A DNA stretch of 64,000 bases from Clostridium kluyveri (GTDB lineage: Bacteria > Bacillota > Clostridia > Clostridiales > Clostridiaceae), in NCBI RefSeq assembly GCF_001902295.1, contig NZ_CP018335.1, forward strand, positions 4,154,001-4,218,000. Reading direction: 5' to 3'. Positions 53,019 through 61,621 of the stretch are shown piece after piece. Every line of letters begins with the position of its first letter. Position 1 is the first letter of the stretch. The translations under genes were made by a program, and so were the position numbers. Under the pieces are notes generated by a model, which did not search any database, had not been told where the DNA came from, and worked only from the letters and a program-made list of their open reading frames with translations.

Positions 53019-53669
53019 TTAACCAAGTATTGCATTCTTCTTAACTTTATTCAATGCATAAATTAATGCTAGAATCCAGAATATATCTCCAACTATATTT
53101 TCTGCTAAAATTCTTACACCTACAATCCATAATATAAATTCTATTACAGTTACAGAAGCTGCTGTCAATACTAAATATATGCCTAATCCACTGCTGCTTT
53201 TCTTATTAACAAACCCTATAATAAAGAATATTATTAAAGTATTAAATACTATGTATGTCCAATATACATATATATGTTGTAAAAAAACTAATGTGTATAC
53301 AGATTCTTTTACACTCTGTAATACAACCTTACAATTATACATAATAAAAACATACATCAATGTCAAAACTATGGATATTATGAATATATAATAAAATTTA
53401 ATATTATTTTTTCTTATAAAAATATACAATATAGTGAACGCCATTATAGGAACCGCAATCAAATTTAAAAAAAAAGGAATCTTAAGCATATATAGATATT
53501 CCATATTGGTAGCAAAAAGCATAATCAGTATTGAAATATACCTAAATATCATAGCTGTAATAACAATAAAACTTATTGCTTTTATTTTATAAGGTAAGAA
53601 CTTAATCCAGGCCAATCCCTGAATTAGCAATAGAAATATAATAGGTAATAGAAAAATATAAATTGCCAT
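53019..53669 (-). CDS. polytopic membrane protein of unknown function
   Basis: This 216-residue protein is almost entirely hydrophobic, with about seven predicted membrane helices (roughly residues 2-22, 30-53, 62-84, 90-110, 126-150, 160-182 and 188-205). It has short basic loops (IRKNNIKFYY, NKKSSSG) and a basic tail KVKKNAILG. No catalytic motif or transporter signature is visible and I do not recognise the family. AAGGAGG lies just before ATG 53669. It stands alone between the M-box promoter and the lipid kinase gene. The distribution of positive charges suggests a cytoplasmic C-terminus. Confidence 0.8.
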   Translation of the reverse strand: MAIYIFLLPIIFLLLIQGLAWIKFLPYKIKAISFIVITAMIFRYISILIMLFATNMEYLYMLKIPFFLNLIAVPIMAFTILYIFIRKNNIKFYYIFIISIVLTLMYVFIMYNCKVVLQSVKESVYTLVFLQHIYVYWTYIVFNTLIIFFIIGFVNKKSSSGLGIYLVLTAASVTVIEFILWIVGVRILAENIVGDIFWILALIYALNKVKKNAILG

Positions 53670-53758
53670 GGGTCCTCCTTGTTCTTAGTAGTATCCTAAA
53701 TTATATTTATTATTATTACCTTATTCATATTACTATTTTAAGTAAAAACTTATTCAAA

Positions 53759-54649
53759 TTATAATTTATCCTGTATTCCCAAAACTTCTAATCCACCTTT
53801 TATACACTCTACCATAAGTGGAAAATCCGGTCCCCTTTCTCCATCTATATCCGTTACTATACCTTCGTCACAATATATTTCTATTTTATTTGACTTAAAA
53901 TATAAAAGACCTGATGTATTTTCCAGATGATCCCCTCTCAACATTTTTATAAAGAGGGCAATAGTATCTTTTATCATTCCTGCCTTTATTATAATTATAT
54001 CTAAAAGTCCATCATCTATCTCAGCTTTATATGCAAATTTAAGATTACCTGCTGTCTGACCATTAAATATGAGCATCAGATACATATTCCCATCAAAAAC
54101 CGCATTTTCAGATTTCACTCTTACTTTCAATTTTCTAAGATTAGTAAGTTGTTCTAATCCCTTTACGTAGTAGGCTAACTTTCCAATTGTATTTTTTAAA
54201 TTCACATCTGTTTTTTGAGATACATCTGTAAATAAACCTGTACTAGCTACATTTATAAAATACTTATCATTTACTTTTCCTAAATCCAACTTTTTAGGAA
54301 TGCTATTTACTATTTGTTCACAGGCCTCTTCAATATTTTCTGGCATACCTATAAATTTGGCAAAATCATTAGCGGTACCTACAGGAAGTATAGCTATAGG
54401 TATATTTATATTTAATCTTTTCATGTGGTTTACAGCAGTATCTACTGTTCCATCTCCTCCAGCCACCAATATATATTTATAGCTTTTATCTATATCTTTG
54501 AAAGCTTCTTTCATATCAAATTCAAAACTAACTCTAAAAGGTATTATTTGATATCCATATTTTTGATGTATTTTAATAACGTTTTCTATATTATATACTA
54601 TAGTTTTTTCTCCAGAATACGGATTATAAATAAATTTTACTTTATTCAT
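53759..54649 (-). CDS. YegS/DgkB-family diacylglycerol/lipid kinase
   Basis: This 296-residue kinase has the DAGK catalytic domain at about 1-130 with the nucleotide motif VAGGDGTVDTAV (about 62-73), LPVGTANDFAKFIG (about 90-103) and a C-terminal beta-sandwich with IDDGLLDIIII and DIDGERGPDFP. It phosphorylates a lipid such as diacylglycerol, recycling it to phosphatidic acid, in line with other phospholipid genes in the region (pssA 1.6 kb away). The N-terminal FIYNPYSGEKTIVYNIE is typical of YegS/BmrU proteins. GGAGAG precedes ATG 54649. The lipid substrate cannot be told from sequence. Confidence 0.93.
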   Translation of the reverse strand: MNKVKFIYNPYSGEKTIVYNIENVIKIHQKYGYQIIPFRVSFEFDMKEAFKDIDKSYKYILVAGGDGTVDTAVNHMKRLNINIPIAILPVGTANDFAKFIGMPENIEEACEQIVNSIPKKLDLGKVNDKYFINVASTGLFTDVSQKTDVNLKNTIGKLAYYVKGLEQLTNLRKLKVRVKSENAVFDGNMYLMLIFNGQTAGNLKFAYKAEIDDGLLDIIIIKAGMIKDTIALFIKMLRGDHLENTSGLLYFKSNKIEIYCDEGIVTDIDGERGPDFPLMVECIKGGLEVLGIQDKL

Positions 54650-54811
54650 ATTGAACTCTCCTAAATGATCAAGTTTCTAACTAAATTTCAAAATTATAAT
54701 TATTATTCCTAGAACTCTAGTCTAAATATTAAAATTTAGGCTCTATAACTAAAATAAAACTTTATTGTTAAATATATGACGTAACATAATTATATCACCA
54801 CGAATAATAAA

Positions 54812-54840
54812 TCCACAAGATTAGTTGTAATTCTTGTGGA
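54812..54840 (-). terminator. hairpin terminator after the CBS-pair gene
   Basis: TCCACAAGA (54812-54820) pairs with TCTTGTGGA (54832-54840). On the minus strand a T-rich stretch (TTTATT) follows. It lies 22 bases beyond the CBS gene stop. Confidence 0.65.
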
Positions 54841-54862
54841 CTTATTTACAAATTGTTAATCT

Positions 54863-55291
54863 CTAAAATTGTGAATTATCTGGCTGAGATATACTGCTTA
54901 AAGCATCTCCAGCCTGATTATTGGATCTAGGATTTACTGCCAGATCACCTAGAGATACTATGCCAACTACATTATTATTTTCTACTACCGGAACCCTTCT
55001 TATCTGCCTTTCACTCATTATTCTAGAAACATCTTTAACATCCATATCCGGCGATGCTGTTACTGGATTTGATGACATGATATCCCTTACTGTTTTAGAA
55101 TTAGGAGCAGCTTTATTTCCCACGGATCTTATAGATATATCCCTATCTGTTAAAATTCCTATAATCTTTCCTTGTTGACATACTGGCAGAGAACCTATAT
55201 TATTCTCCATCATAACTTGTGCTGCCTTATCTACAGTATCATCAGGATTTAAACTAGCTACCGACTTAGTCATTACATTTTCAACCTTCAT
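54863..55291 (-). CDS. CBS-pair protein
   Basis: This 142-residue protein is two tandem CBS domains and little else (about 8-60 and 72-125): DTVDKAAQVMMENNIGSLPV, GKIIGILTDRDISIRSVG, DMDVKDVSRIMSERQIRRVP and NNVVGIVSLGDLAVN. The GILTDRDI motif in the first domain often binds the ribose and phosphate of adenosine ligands such as AMP, ATP or SAM. Small stand-alone CBS proteins serve as energy sensors; many resemble B. subtilis YhcV or YlbB-type stress proteins. AGAGGTG precedes ATG 55291. It is flanked by unrelated genes and appears monocistronic. Confidence 0.93.
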   Translation of the reverse strand: MKVENVMTKSVASLNPDDTVDKAAQVMMENNIGSLPVCQQGKIIGILTDRDISIRSVGNKAAPNSKTVRDIMSSNPVTASPDMDVKDVSRIMSERQIRRVPVVENNNVVGIVSLGDLAVNPRSNNQAGDALSSISQPDNSQF

Positions 55292-55352
55292 TATAACACC
55301 TCTTTAAATTTTGGATTTCAAAAATTATTATTTCCTAATTTAAAGAGCTATA

Positions 55353-56021
55353 TTACTTATAAATACTGGTACTTTTATGCTTCTTGTATATGTAAATTGA
55401 AGTAAAAGCTATAATAAACAGGATTATTACAGGTATTATAAATTTAAAGGAAAAAGGACTTCCCAGATGTTTTCCCATTAAAGAATAAGCTATAATTTCC
55501 GGAAAAACCCCTATTAAAGTTCCTAAGATAAAATCTCTATATTTAATTTTTGTGAGTCCTGCACTATAACTTAAAGGATCATATGGAAATATAAAGCACA
55601 ACCTCATCATAGTCATAATCTTAAAACCATATTTCTCTATATTTTTATTTAACTTTAAAGCCTTTCCTTTCAAACACTTGTCTACAAATGAACGTCCTAG
55701 AAACCTAGCTAAAAAGAAAGCTATTGTGGCAGAACCAAAACATCCAATCATACTCAATAACACGGCTGCATAATAATTAAAAATATTCCCTGCAATAATA
55801 GACATCAAAGATGCAGGTATTACAAATACTACGGGCCTTAACATATAAATTAAAAGAAAAATTAGAACCGAGAGTCTCCCATAACTTTGTATATAAATTT
55901 TAATACTTTCTATATTTACACAATGCAAATGTTTTTTATATTTAAATATCATAACTATAATTAGTATAATTAACAAAATATTTACTGCATATTTTAAAAT
56001 ACTTTTTTTATTATATATCAT
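55353..56021 (-). CDS. TVP38/TMEM64 (DedA-like, VTT domain) membrane protein
   Basis: This 222-residue membrane protein has about five to six helices (residues 9-27, 48-72, 80-108, 135-160, 165-185 and 190-212). It shows the VTT/SNARE-associated core: FVIPASLMSIIAGNIFNYYA, IGCFGSATIAFFLARFLGRS (G-x-x-x-G-x-x-x-AF-like) and LCFIFPYDPLSYSAGLTKIK, which is close to the FPFDxxNYxxGLT motif. Relatives include B. subtilis YdjX/YtxB and eukaryotic TMEM64; some DedA/VTT proteins act as lipid scramblases. A role in moving phospholipids would fit the nearby lipid kinase and pssA, but that is inference. Confidence 0.92.
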   Translation of the reverse strand: MIYNKKSILKYAVNILLIILIIVMIFKYKKHLHCVNIESIKIYIQSYGRLSVLIFLLIYMLRPVVFVIPASLMSIIAGNIFNYYAAVLLSMIGCFGSATIAFFLARFLGRSFVDKCLKGKALKLNKNIEKYGFKIMTMMRLCFIFPYDPLSYSAGLTKIKYRDFILGTLIGVFPEIIAYSLMGKHLGSPFSFKFIIPVIILFIIAFTSIYIYKKHKSTSIYK

Positions 56022-56230
56022 AAATTTTAAATTATCCTTCTAACAAAAATTAATCTTAATAGAACTGCACTATTTTTGTAAATAATGTCAATATGTATGT
56101 ATATAAATATACTATATATTATATTTTACTTAACTAATTTATTAAAATGAGTTATAATTAGCTTATGTAATTATATACTTTTTACTCATTTAAAACAATA
56201 AAATATTTTTTATTTTAAGGAGTGATTACA

Positions 56231-56752
56231 ATGGCTAAAATAGCCAAAAGTTCTGTGCCTAATGTATTCACATTTACTAATCTTAGTTGTGGTGTAATGT
56301 CTTTAATGATGTCTTTTGAAGAAAATTATATATGGGCTGGTGTATTTATATTACTTGCATGTTTAGCCGATAGATACGATGGACGAATTGCCCGATTTTT
56401 AAAGGTTTCTAGTAATTTAGGTAAAGAATTAGATTCTCTTGCGGATCTGGTTTCATTCGGCGTAGCCCCTTCAGTACTGGTTTTTAATATTTACAATTTT
56501 TCCCAATTGGGACTAATAGGGTATTTATTAGTGCTATTGTTACCAATATCTGGTGCTTATAGATTGGCAAGGTTTAATGTTACTGACTTTGAGGGGGAAT
56601 TTTTAGGTATTCCTATAACTTTTACAGGTATGTTTATATCCCTCTATTGTTTACTTACTTTAAATCACCCTCTCCCTTCTGAAATTACAATTTTACTTAT
56701 TGTAGCACTTTCTTACCTTATGATATCCAATTATAAATTTAAAAAAGTTTAA
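56231..56752 (+). CDS. pssA: CDP-diacylglycerol-serine O-phosphatidyltransferase
   Basis: This protein of about 173 residues makes phosphatidylserine from CDP-diacylglycerol and serine. The CDP-alcohol phosphotransferase signature D-x2-DG-x2-AR-x8-G-x3-D-x3-D is complete: DRYDGRIARF, then the GKELDSLAD segment (about residues 46-72). About five to six membrane helices follow. I chose ATG 56231: AAGGAG lies 8 bases upstream, whereas the GTG at 56222 falls within the ribosome site. It is divergent from the VTT gene and convergent with the acidic hypothetical gene. No psd gene is in view. Confidence 0.95.
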   Translation: MAKIAKSSVPNVFTFTNLSCGVMSLMMSFEENYIWAGVFILLACLADRYDGRIARFLKVSSNLGKELDSLADLVSFGVAPSVLVFNIYNFSQLGLIGYLLVLLLPISGAYRLARFNVTDFEGEFLGIPITFTGMFISLYCLLTLNHPLPSEITILLIVALSYLMISNYKFKKV

Positions 56753-56790
56753 TATCATAAAAAGATATATACCTTTGTTATTCTATATAA

Positions 56791-56822
56791 AAGATTAGGT
56801 GAAACACTCTATGCCTAATCTT
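56791..56822. terminator. bidirectional terminator between convergent pssA and the acidic hypothetical gene
   Basis: AAGATTAGG (56791-56799) pairs with CCTAATCTT (56814-56822). On the minus strand the stem leads into TTTTATAT, and in the other direction TT-rich sequence follows. It overlaps the last codons of the minus-strand gene. Confidence 0.7.
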
Positions 56823-57192
56823 CCTTTATATCATCACCATCATCACTATCTTCTAAATCATCTAAACTATTCAAAAATAATTCCTCATTTATTTCAGTTT
56901 CTATGTATTCAACCATCATTTTTCCCTTCATAATTTCATCTCTTATTTTACAATATTCCACATATCCTCCTGTAGATTTTTCCAATGTATTTAACACTTT
57001 ATCAATTATATCACCCACCTTATTTGCTCTATGCAGTGCATCTTTAATATCTTTTTTATGAGATACCGCCATAGAATTCATCTCTCCAGCACCTCCTATA
57101 AGCAGTCTATAGTTATTTGATAATTTAGATAATAAATCTGTCAGATTATTTATATCACAATAATACTCCTCCATTAATTTTCTATGAGACAC
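56815..57192 (-). CDS. acidic, helical hypothetical protein
   Basis: This protein of about 125 residues is predicted to be mostly helical (MEEYYCDINNLTDLLSKLSN, KDIKDALHRANKVGDIIDKV, EIMKGKMMVEYIETEINEEL) with a very acidic tail (DDLEDSDDGDDIKED). No membrane segment or known motif is seen, and I do not recognise the family. I chose the GTG at 57192, since AGGG lies 8 bases upstream; a GTG at 57201 overlaps that site. It converges on pssA and shares a terminator hairpin with it. The heptad-like hydrophobic pattern suggests a coiled-coil or bundle, perhaps a small regulator. The function is unknown. Confidence 0.7.
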   Translation of the reverse strand: MSHRKLMEEYYCDINNLTDLLSKLSNNYRLLIGGAGEMNSMAVSHKKDIKDALHRANKVGDIIDKVLNTLEKSTGGYVEYCKIRDEIMKGKMMVEYIETEINEELFLNSLDDLEDSDDGDDIKED

Positions 57193-57344
57193 ATTTATCA
57201 CCCTATCTTAAATTTATCATATATAATTTATCTAAACATTGTAATTAACTTATATTTTCTAATGTATATCATCTATATTACTATATTACTATTTAATAAA
57301 AATCATGCTAACAAAGGGAGAAATTTTCAATACTATATAACAAA

Positions 57345-57395
57345 ATGAAAAACACATTAAACTATTAAATATAAATCCATAATTTAATGTGTTTT
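57345..57395 (-). terminator. intrinsic terminator of the CoA-transferase gene
   Basis: A perfect 13-bp stem (57349-57361 with 57383-57395) with a 21-base loop is followed on the minus strand by TTTTTCATTTTG-type sequence, 26 bases beyond the stop codon. Confidence 0.8.
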
Positions 57396-57420
57396 ATAAC
57401 AATAATATTTTTAATAAATC

Positions 57421-58734
57421 TTAAAGTTTACAACTGAATCTTTGTTCAAATTGAGCTGTTAATTCTTCCCTAAATTTAGGATGTGCAATTTTTATAAGCT
57501 CCTTGGCTCTTTCTCTTATGGATTTACCCTTGAGAAGTGCAATACCATATTCTGTAACAACATATTGAACATCATATCTTGAAGTAGTAACTCCTGCTCC
57601 TTCAGTTAAAATAGGAACTATTCTTGAAATTTTGCCGCCAGCTGCAGTAGATGGTATAGCAAGAATTGATTTTCCTCCGTCAGCCATGCTAGCTCCTCTC
57701 ATGTAATCAACTTGTCCACCTACACCGCTTATCTGTTTAAAACCTACACTTTCAGCACACACTTGTCCTGTAAAATCCACTTCTACACAGGAATTTATAC
57801 ATACCATTTTGGAATTTTGCATAATAACCTTAGGATCATTTACATAATCTACAGGATATCCTTCTACCATAGGATTGTCATTTATGAAATCATATAATTT
57901 CTTAGTTCCCATTAAGAATGTAATGATTATCTTTCCTGGGTGAATAGACTTTTTCTTATTTGTAATTACCCCTGCCTCAACCAACTCCACAACACCATCG
58001 GATATCATTTCTGAATGTATACCCAAATCCTTTTTATCCTTCAAGAATAAAAGTACTGCATCTGGAATAGCTCCTATTCCAAGCTGAAGAGTAGAACCAT
58101 CTTCCACAAGAGATGCACAGTATTTTCCTATTGTTTTCTCTACTTCTCCTATTTTAGGCGGAGTCAATTCTAGAATTGGTCGTGAACTCTCTACTATGTA
58201 ATCCATATCAGAAATGTGTATAAAATTGTCCCCTAAAACTCTTGGCATCTGATCGTTTACTTCTGCAATTATAAGCTTTGCAGACTGTACCATTGCCTGT
58301 GAATAATCAGTTGATACTCCAAAACTACAGTATCCATGACTATCCGGTTTACTTACATGAATAAAAGCTACATCTGCATTTATATACTTTTGTTTTAATA
58401 ATTTTGGTATTTCATAAAAAAAGCATGGAGTATAATCTGTTCTATTACAATTAACTGCTTCCTTTGTACCTCCACTTACAAAGAAAGTATTTCCATGAAT
58501 ATACTTTTCTGATTCCGGATCAGTATATATATCATTTTTATAATTAAGTATAAGATTGTGTATCTTTACACTCTTATACTTTTCCTTATTTGCAGCCAAG
58601 GCATCTAAAAGTGTAAGAGATGCTCCACAAGCATTGCCTAAAATTATACTATCTCCACAGCTTACTTTAGATACAGCTTCGTCTGCACTAACAACTTTAC
58701 TTTTATAAAGATCCTGCCAATTTTTAAAAACCAT
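57421..58734 (-). CDS. acyl-CoA:acetate / 4-hydroxybutyrate CoA-transferase (Cat2-like)
   Basis: This protein of about 437 residues belongs to the acetyl-CoA hydrolase/transferase family (class I CoA-transferase). The catalytic Glu is E242 in GIHSEMISDG, which forms the enzyme-CoA thioester. QLGIGAIPDAVLLFL (about 217-231), SGVGGQVDYMRGA and VTEYGIALLKG line the active site. The whole chain recalls C. kluyveri Cat2 (4-hydroxybutyrate CoA-transferase) and butyryl-CoA:acetate CoA-transferases; the substrate cannot be settled by eye. It would allow butyrate or acetate formation with conservation of the CoA thioester. ATG 58734 has AAAGGTGG 8 bases upstream. A 173-base leader with a terminator-like hairpin precedes it. 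Confidence 0.93.
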   Translation of the reverse strand: MVFKNWQDLYKSKVVSADEAVSKVSCGDSIILGNACGASLTLLDALAANKEKYKSVKIHNLILNYKNDIYTDPESEKYIHGNTFFVSGGTKEAVNCNRTDYTPCFFYEIPKLLKQKYINADVAFIHVSKPDSHGYCSFGVSTDYSQAMVQSAKLIIAEVNDQMPRVLGDNFIHISDMDYIVESSRPILELTPPKIGEVEKTIGKYCASLVEDGSTLQLGIGAIPDAVLLFLKDKKDLGIHSEMISDGVVELVEAGVITNKKKSIHPGKIIITFLMGTKKLYDFINDNPMVEGYPVDYVNDPKVIMQNSKMVCINSCVEVDFTGQVCAESVGFKQISGVGGQVDYMRGASMADGGKSILAIPSTAAGGKISRIVPILTEGAGVTTSRYDVQYVVTEYGIALLKGKSIRERAKELIKIAHPKFREELTAQFEQRFSCKL

Positions 58735-58774
58735 TCTAAAAACCACCTTTCAAAATTTTTATTAATTAATTTTT

Positions 58775-58809
58775 AAATAAAAACACCTTCCTCATTTTAT
58801 GAGCAGGTG
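58775..58809 (-). promoter_or_regulatory. terminator-like hairpin (candidate attenuator) in the CoA-transferase leader
   Basis: On the minus strand CACCT/AGGTG (58809-58805 with 58788-58784) and ATGAG-type arms (58803-58799 with 58795-58791) make a two-part stem, followed by TTTTT, A, TTT. It lies about 40 bases before the start codon and about 100 bases after the promoter, so it can stop transcription before the gene. An upstream segment, 58854-58847, could pair with its 5' arm instead. Confidence 0.55.
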
Positions 58810-58913
58810 AGAATATGGATATAATTACTTGTTAAAATAATAACAACACCTTGCAAAAAATACCTGTTGAATTTTATAAAAATACATTATAAAGTGCCTA
58901 TTATCTTATTATG

Positions 58914-58942
58914 AGTATAATATACATATTCTTAAAAGTCAA
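58914..58942 (-). promoter_or_regulatory. sigma-A promoter of the CoA-transferase gene
   Basis: On the minus strand, TTGACT (58942-58937) and TATACT (58919-58914) are separated by 17 bases. The leader would be about 173 bases. The remaining part of the 350-base gap to 59084 is A+T-rich with no gene. Confidence 0.75.
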
Positions 58943-59084
58943 TATATTTTTTATTTACTTAATTTATAACATATTGCAACCCACACAACTGTAAAAATGC
59001 ATTTATTTTATAATTTAATTCTACAAAGTACTCATTTAAATTATACCACAATATAGACTAATTGTTACTATAAATTATACATTA

Positions 59085-60800
59085 TTAACTATAAAAACAA
59101 CTGCCTCCTATAAATTCTCTTAAAATAGAATTGTCAGGAACAAATTTTAAATCTACAGATTTAAAAAAGTGCAAGAAACTTTTAAGTCTTAGTGCCTCAT
59201 AATATACAGGGCTGGAACTTTTTATTTTTGTTAATTCCTTCAATGCATAATTTTTCAATACACAAAGTTCATACACCAGCGTAGAATTAAACATAATATC
59301 CGCATTTTCCTGAAATACAAATATATTTTTTTCTTCTCCTCTTCTTATGGAAGGCCACATTTTCAAAGTATCTTCTCCACTAAATGATCTATAAAAAGAA
59401 TCCCTTACTATTCTTCTTATTATCCTCACGTCCGTAGTAGCTATTCTATTGTGATTGTCCACATTCAATTGTGTAAGAGCACTTATATATATTTTAAACT
59501 TGTTTTTTGCAGCTATTGAAGAAGTTAATATTTCATTCAGCCCATGTATTCCTTCAATTACAATCACTCCATTTTGTGGAAGTACTATTTGTTTTCCCTT
59601 CCATACCCTTTTCCCTTCTTTAAAATCAAAGGAGGGAATTTCAATTTTCTTACCCTTCATAAGGAATTCCAAGTGTTCATTAAAGAGTTTCAAGTCCAGA
59701 GCATATATGGCTTCAAAATCATAATTACCATTTTCATCTTTAGGAGTATGCTTTCTGTCTACAAAATAGTCATCCAAAGAAATTGGAACCGGTTTAATTC
59801 CATTTACTCTCAGCTGTATAGAAAGTCTTTTTGCAAAGGTAGTTTTTCCAGAGGAACTTGGACCTGCAATTAATACAACCTTTATTTCACTTCTATCAGA
59901 TATCATATCTGCTATATATGCAATTTTTTTCTCATGGAGTGCTTCAGCTACCCTTATCATATCTATAATTTCATTGCTTTCTACTTTATCATTTAGAGAG
60001 CCCACATTCCCTACATCTAGTATATTATCCCACTGCTTGGTTTCATAAAATATATTACTCAATTTTTTATATTCCAAAAATTCAGGTAGATTATAGGGAT
60101 CTGACTCTACAGGATATCTAAGTATAAATCCTGAATCATAATACATAATATCATATAGTTTTAATATGCCTGTAGAAAATGCCATGGAACCATAAAAATA
60201 ATCGTACCTTCCATCCAATTCATATAATTTTACTTTTTCTGCATTTACATGCTTTAAAAGCGTTATTTTATCTTCCATATTGTAACTTCTAAAAATTTCT
60301 ATGGCTTCCTCTTTTTTTATCTCGACTTTTCTTATATACATATCTTTTTTTATTATTTCATCCATTTTATCCTTTATAAGTTTTATATCTTCCCTGGAAA
60401 GTGGTGTATTTTTATGAATCTCTCCAAATATACCCTTACTTAGCGAATGCTCTACAACTACCCTAGCTTCCGGAAATAAATCGTATACAGCTTTAATAAG
60501 CACAAACTGAAGTGTCCTTATATAAGCCTTGTTGCCCAATGGATCCTTTATATCCACAATTTCAAATATCCCAGATTCCTGCAAGGAATTGGTAAATTCA
60601 TAATACTTTCCATTTACTTTAGCTAGCACTATAGGTATATGACAGATATCATAATTATCTTTAAATATTTTATACAGACTAGTTCCAAATGGAACTGCTA
60701 TATCTTTACCATTTAATTTTAATTTTAACATATCATTCTGTTCCCTGTGTAAAAAGGGTTTGATACACTTATCCTTTAACTGAATATCTTTATTACCCAT
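59085..60800 (-). CDS. TGS domain-uridine kinase-like fusion (nucleoside kinase)
   Basis: This 571-residue protein combines an N-terminal TGS/threonyl-tRNA-synthetase-like editing region (about 24-280: LKLNGKDIAVPFGTSLYKIF, then LQFVLIKAVYDLFPEARVVV) with a uridine kinase/phosphoribulokinase-like P-loop kinase (about 300-571; Walker A IAGPSSSGKTTFAKRL, then SLDDYFVDRKHTPKDENGNY and EGIHGLNEILTSSI). The same fusion occurs in many Clostridia and Thermotoga and is annotated as nucleoside kinase. The kinase half should phosphorylate a nucleoside or a sugar-like substrate; the synthetase-like half may bind nucleic acid. Its substrate is not known to me. It is divergent from the DUF421 gene. Confidence 0.92.
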   Translation of the reverse strand: MGNKDIQLKDKCIKPFLHREQNDMLKLKLNGKDIAVPFGTSLYKIFKDNYDICHIPIVLAKVNGKYYEFTNSLQESGIFEIVDIKDPLGNKAYIRTLQFVLIKAVYDLFPEARVVVEHSLSKGIFGEIHKNTPLSREDIKLIKDKMDEIIKKDMYIRKVEIKKEEAIEIFRSYNMEDKITLLKHVNAEKVKLYELDGRYDYFYGSMAFSTGILKLYDIMYYDSGFILRYPVESDPYNLPEFLEYKKLSNIFYETKQWDNILDVGNVGSLNDKVESNEIIDMIRVAEALHEKKIAYIADMISDRSEIKVVLIAGPSSSGKTTFAKRLSIQLRVNGIKPVPISLDDYFVDRKHTPKDENGNYDFEAIYALDLKLFNEHLEFLMKGKKIEIPSFDFKEGKRVWKGKQIVLPQNGVIVIEGIHGLNEILTSSIAAKNKFKIYISALTQLNVDNHNRIATTDVRIIRRIVRDSFYRSFSGEDTLKMWPSIRRGEEKNIFVFQENADIMFNSTLVYELCVLKNYALKELTKIKSSSPVYYEALRLKSFLHFFKSVDLKFVPDNSILREFIGGSCFYS

Positions 60801-60929
60801 ATAAACTTCAACTCCTTTAGTAATATATTATACTTCATATTTAATTATAATTGTGTTAATTTTACTTATAATTTTCTGTATTAAATGTAAAAATATAATT
60901 AACTATAAAATTTTAGAAGGTGATACTTT

Positions 60930-61610
60930 ATGTTTACAATACTTTTTAGAACTATTATCTTATATTTACTGGTAGTTGTATCCATGCGTCTTATGGGTAA
61001 AAAACAAATAGGTGAAATGGAGCCTTTTGAACTATCTATAGCAATAATGATATCAGAATTGGCCTCTCTTCCAATGCAAGATACCAGGGTGTCCATAACT
61101 CATGGCATAATACCCATAATAACACTTTTAATGATGCAGACTTTAATGGGCTTATGCCAGCTAAAAAGTGAAAAAATGAGATTAATTTTTAGTGGAAAAC
61201 CCAGTATATTAATTGAAAAGGGAGAGTTAAACTTAAGAGAATTAAAAAACGAAAAATTTAATATGAATGATTTGATAGAAGAACTTAGAATGCAAGGATA
61301 TTATAATTTAGCTGATGTGGAATATGCAATACTGGAAACCAGCGGACAACTCTCAGTTATACCTAAAACAGAAGCTGCCCCTGTAACCAGAGCAGACCTA
61401 AAAATAAAATCTACTCAGGATACTTTACCTATAACCCTAGTATTAGATGGAAAAATAAATTTAAAAAATTTGATCAAGGCAAACAAAACTGAAGACTGGC
61501 TATATAATATGCTGAAAAAAAATAGTATATCTTCTACAAAGGATATATTAATAGCTCTTCTAGATTCAAAGGGAAAGTTTTATTATCAATTAAAAGAAAA
61601 AAGTAGCTAG
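60930..61610 (+). CDS. DUF421 membrane protein (YetF-like)
   Basis: This 226-residue protein has three N-terminal membrane helices (about 3-22, 35-53 and 60-80) and a cytoplasmic domain (about 85-226) with the DUF421 patterns VVSMRLMGKKQIGEMEPFEL, GKPSILIEKGELNLRELKNE, MNDLIEELRMQGYYNLADVE and LDGKINLKNLIK. B. subtilis homologues (YetF, YrbG, YdfS, YkjA, YdfR) occur in many sporeformers; some are linked to spore properties, but the biochemical role is unknown. GAAGGTG precedes ATG 60930. It is followed 11 bases later by a DUF4363 gene, a recurring clostridial pair. Confidence 0.92.
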   Translation: MFTILFRTIILYLLVVVSMRLMGKKQIGEMEPFELSIAIMISELASLPMQDTRVSITHGIIPIITLLMMQTLMGLCQLKSEKMRLIFSGKPSILIEKGELNLRELKNEKFNMNDLIEELRMQGYYNLADVEYAILETSGQLSVIPKTEAAPVTRADLKIKSTQDTLPITLVLDGKINLKNLIKANKTEDWLYNMLKKNSISSTKDILIALLDSKGKFYYQLKEKSS

Positions 61611-61621
61611 GATGTGATTAA

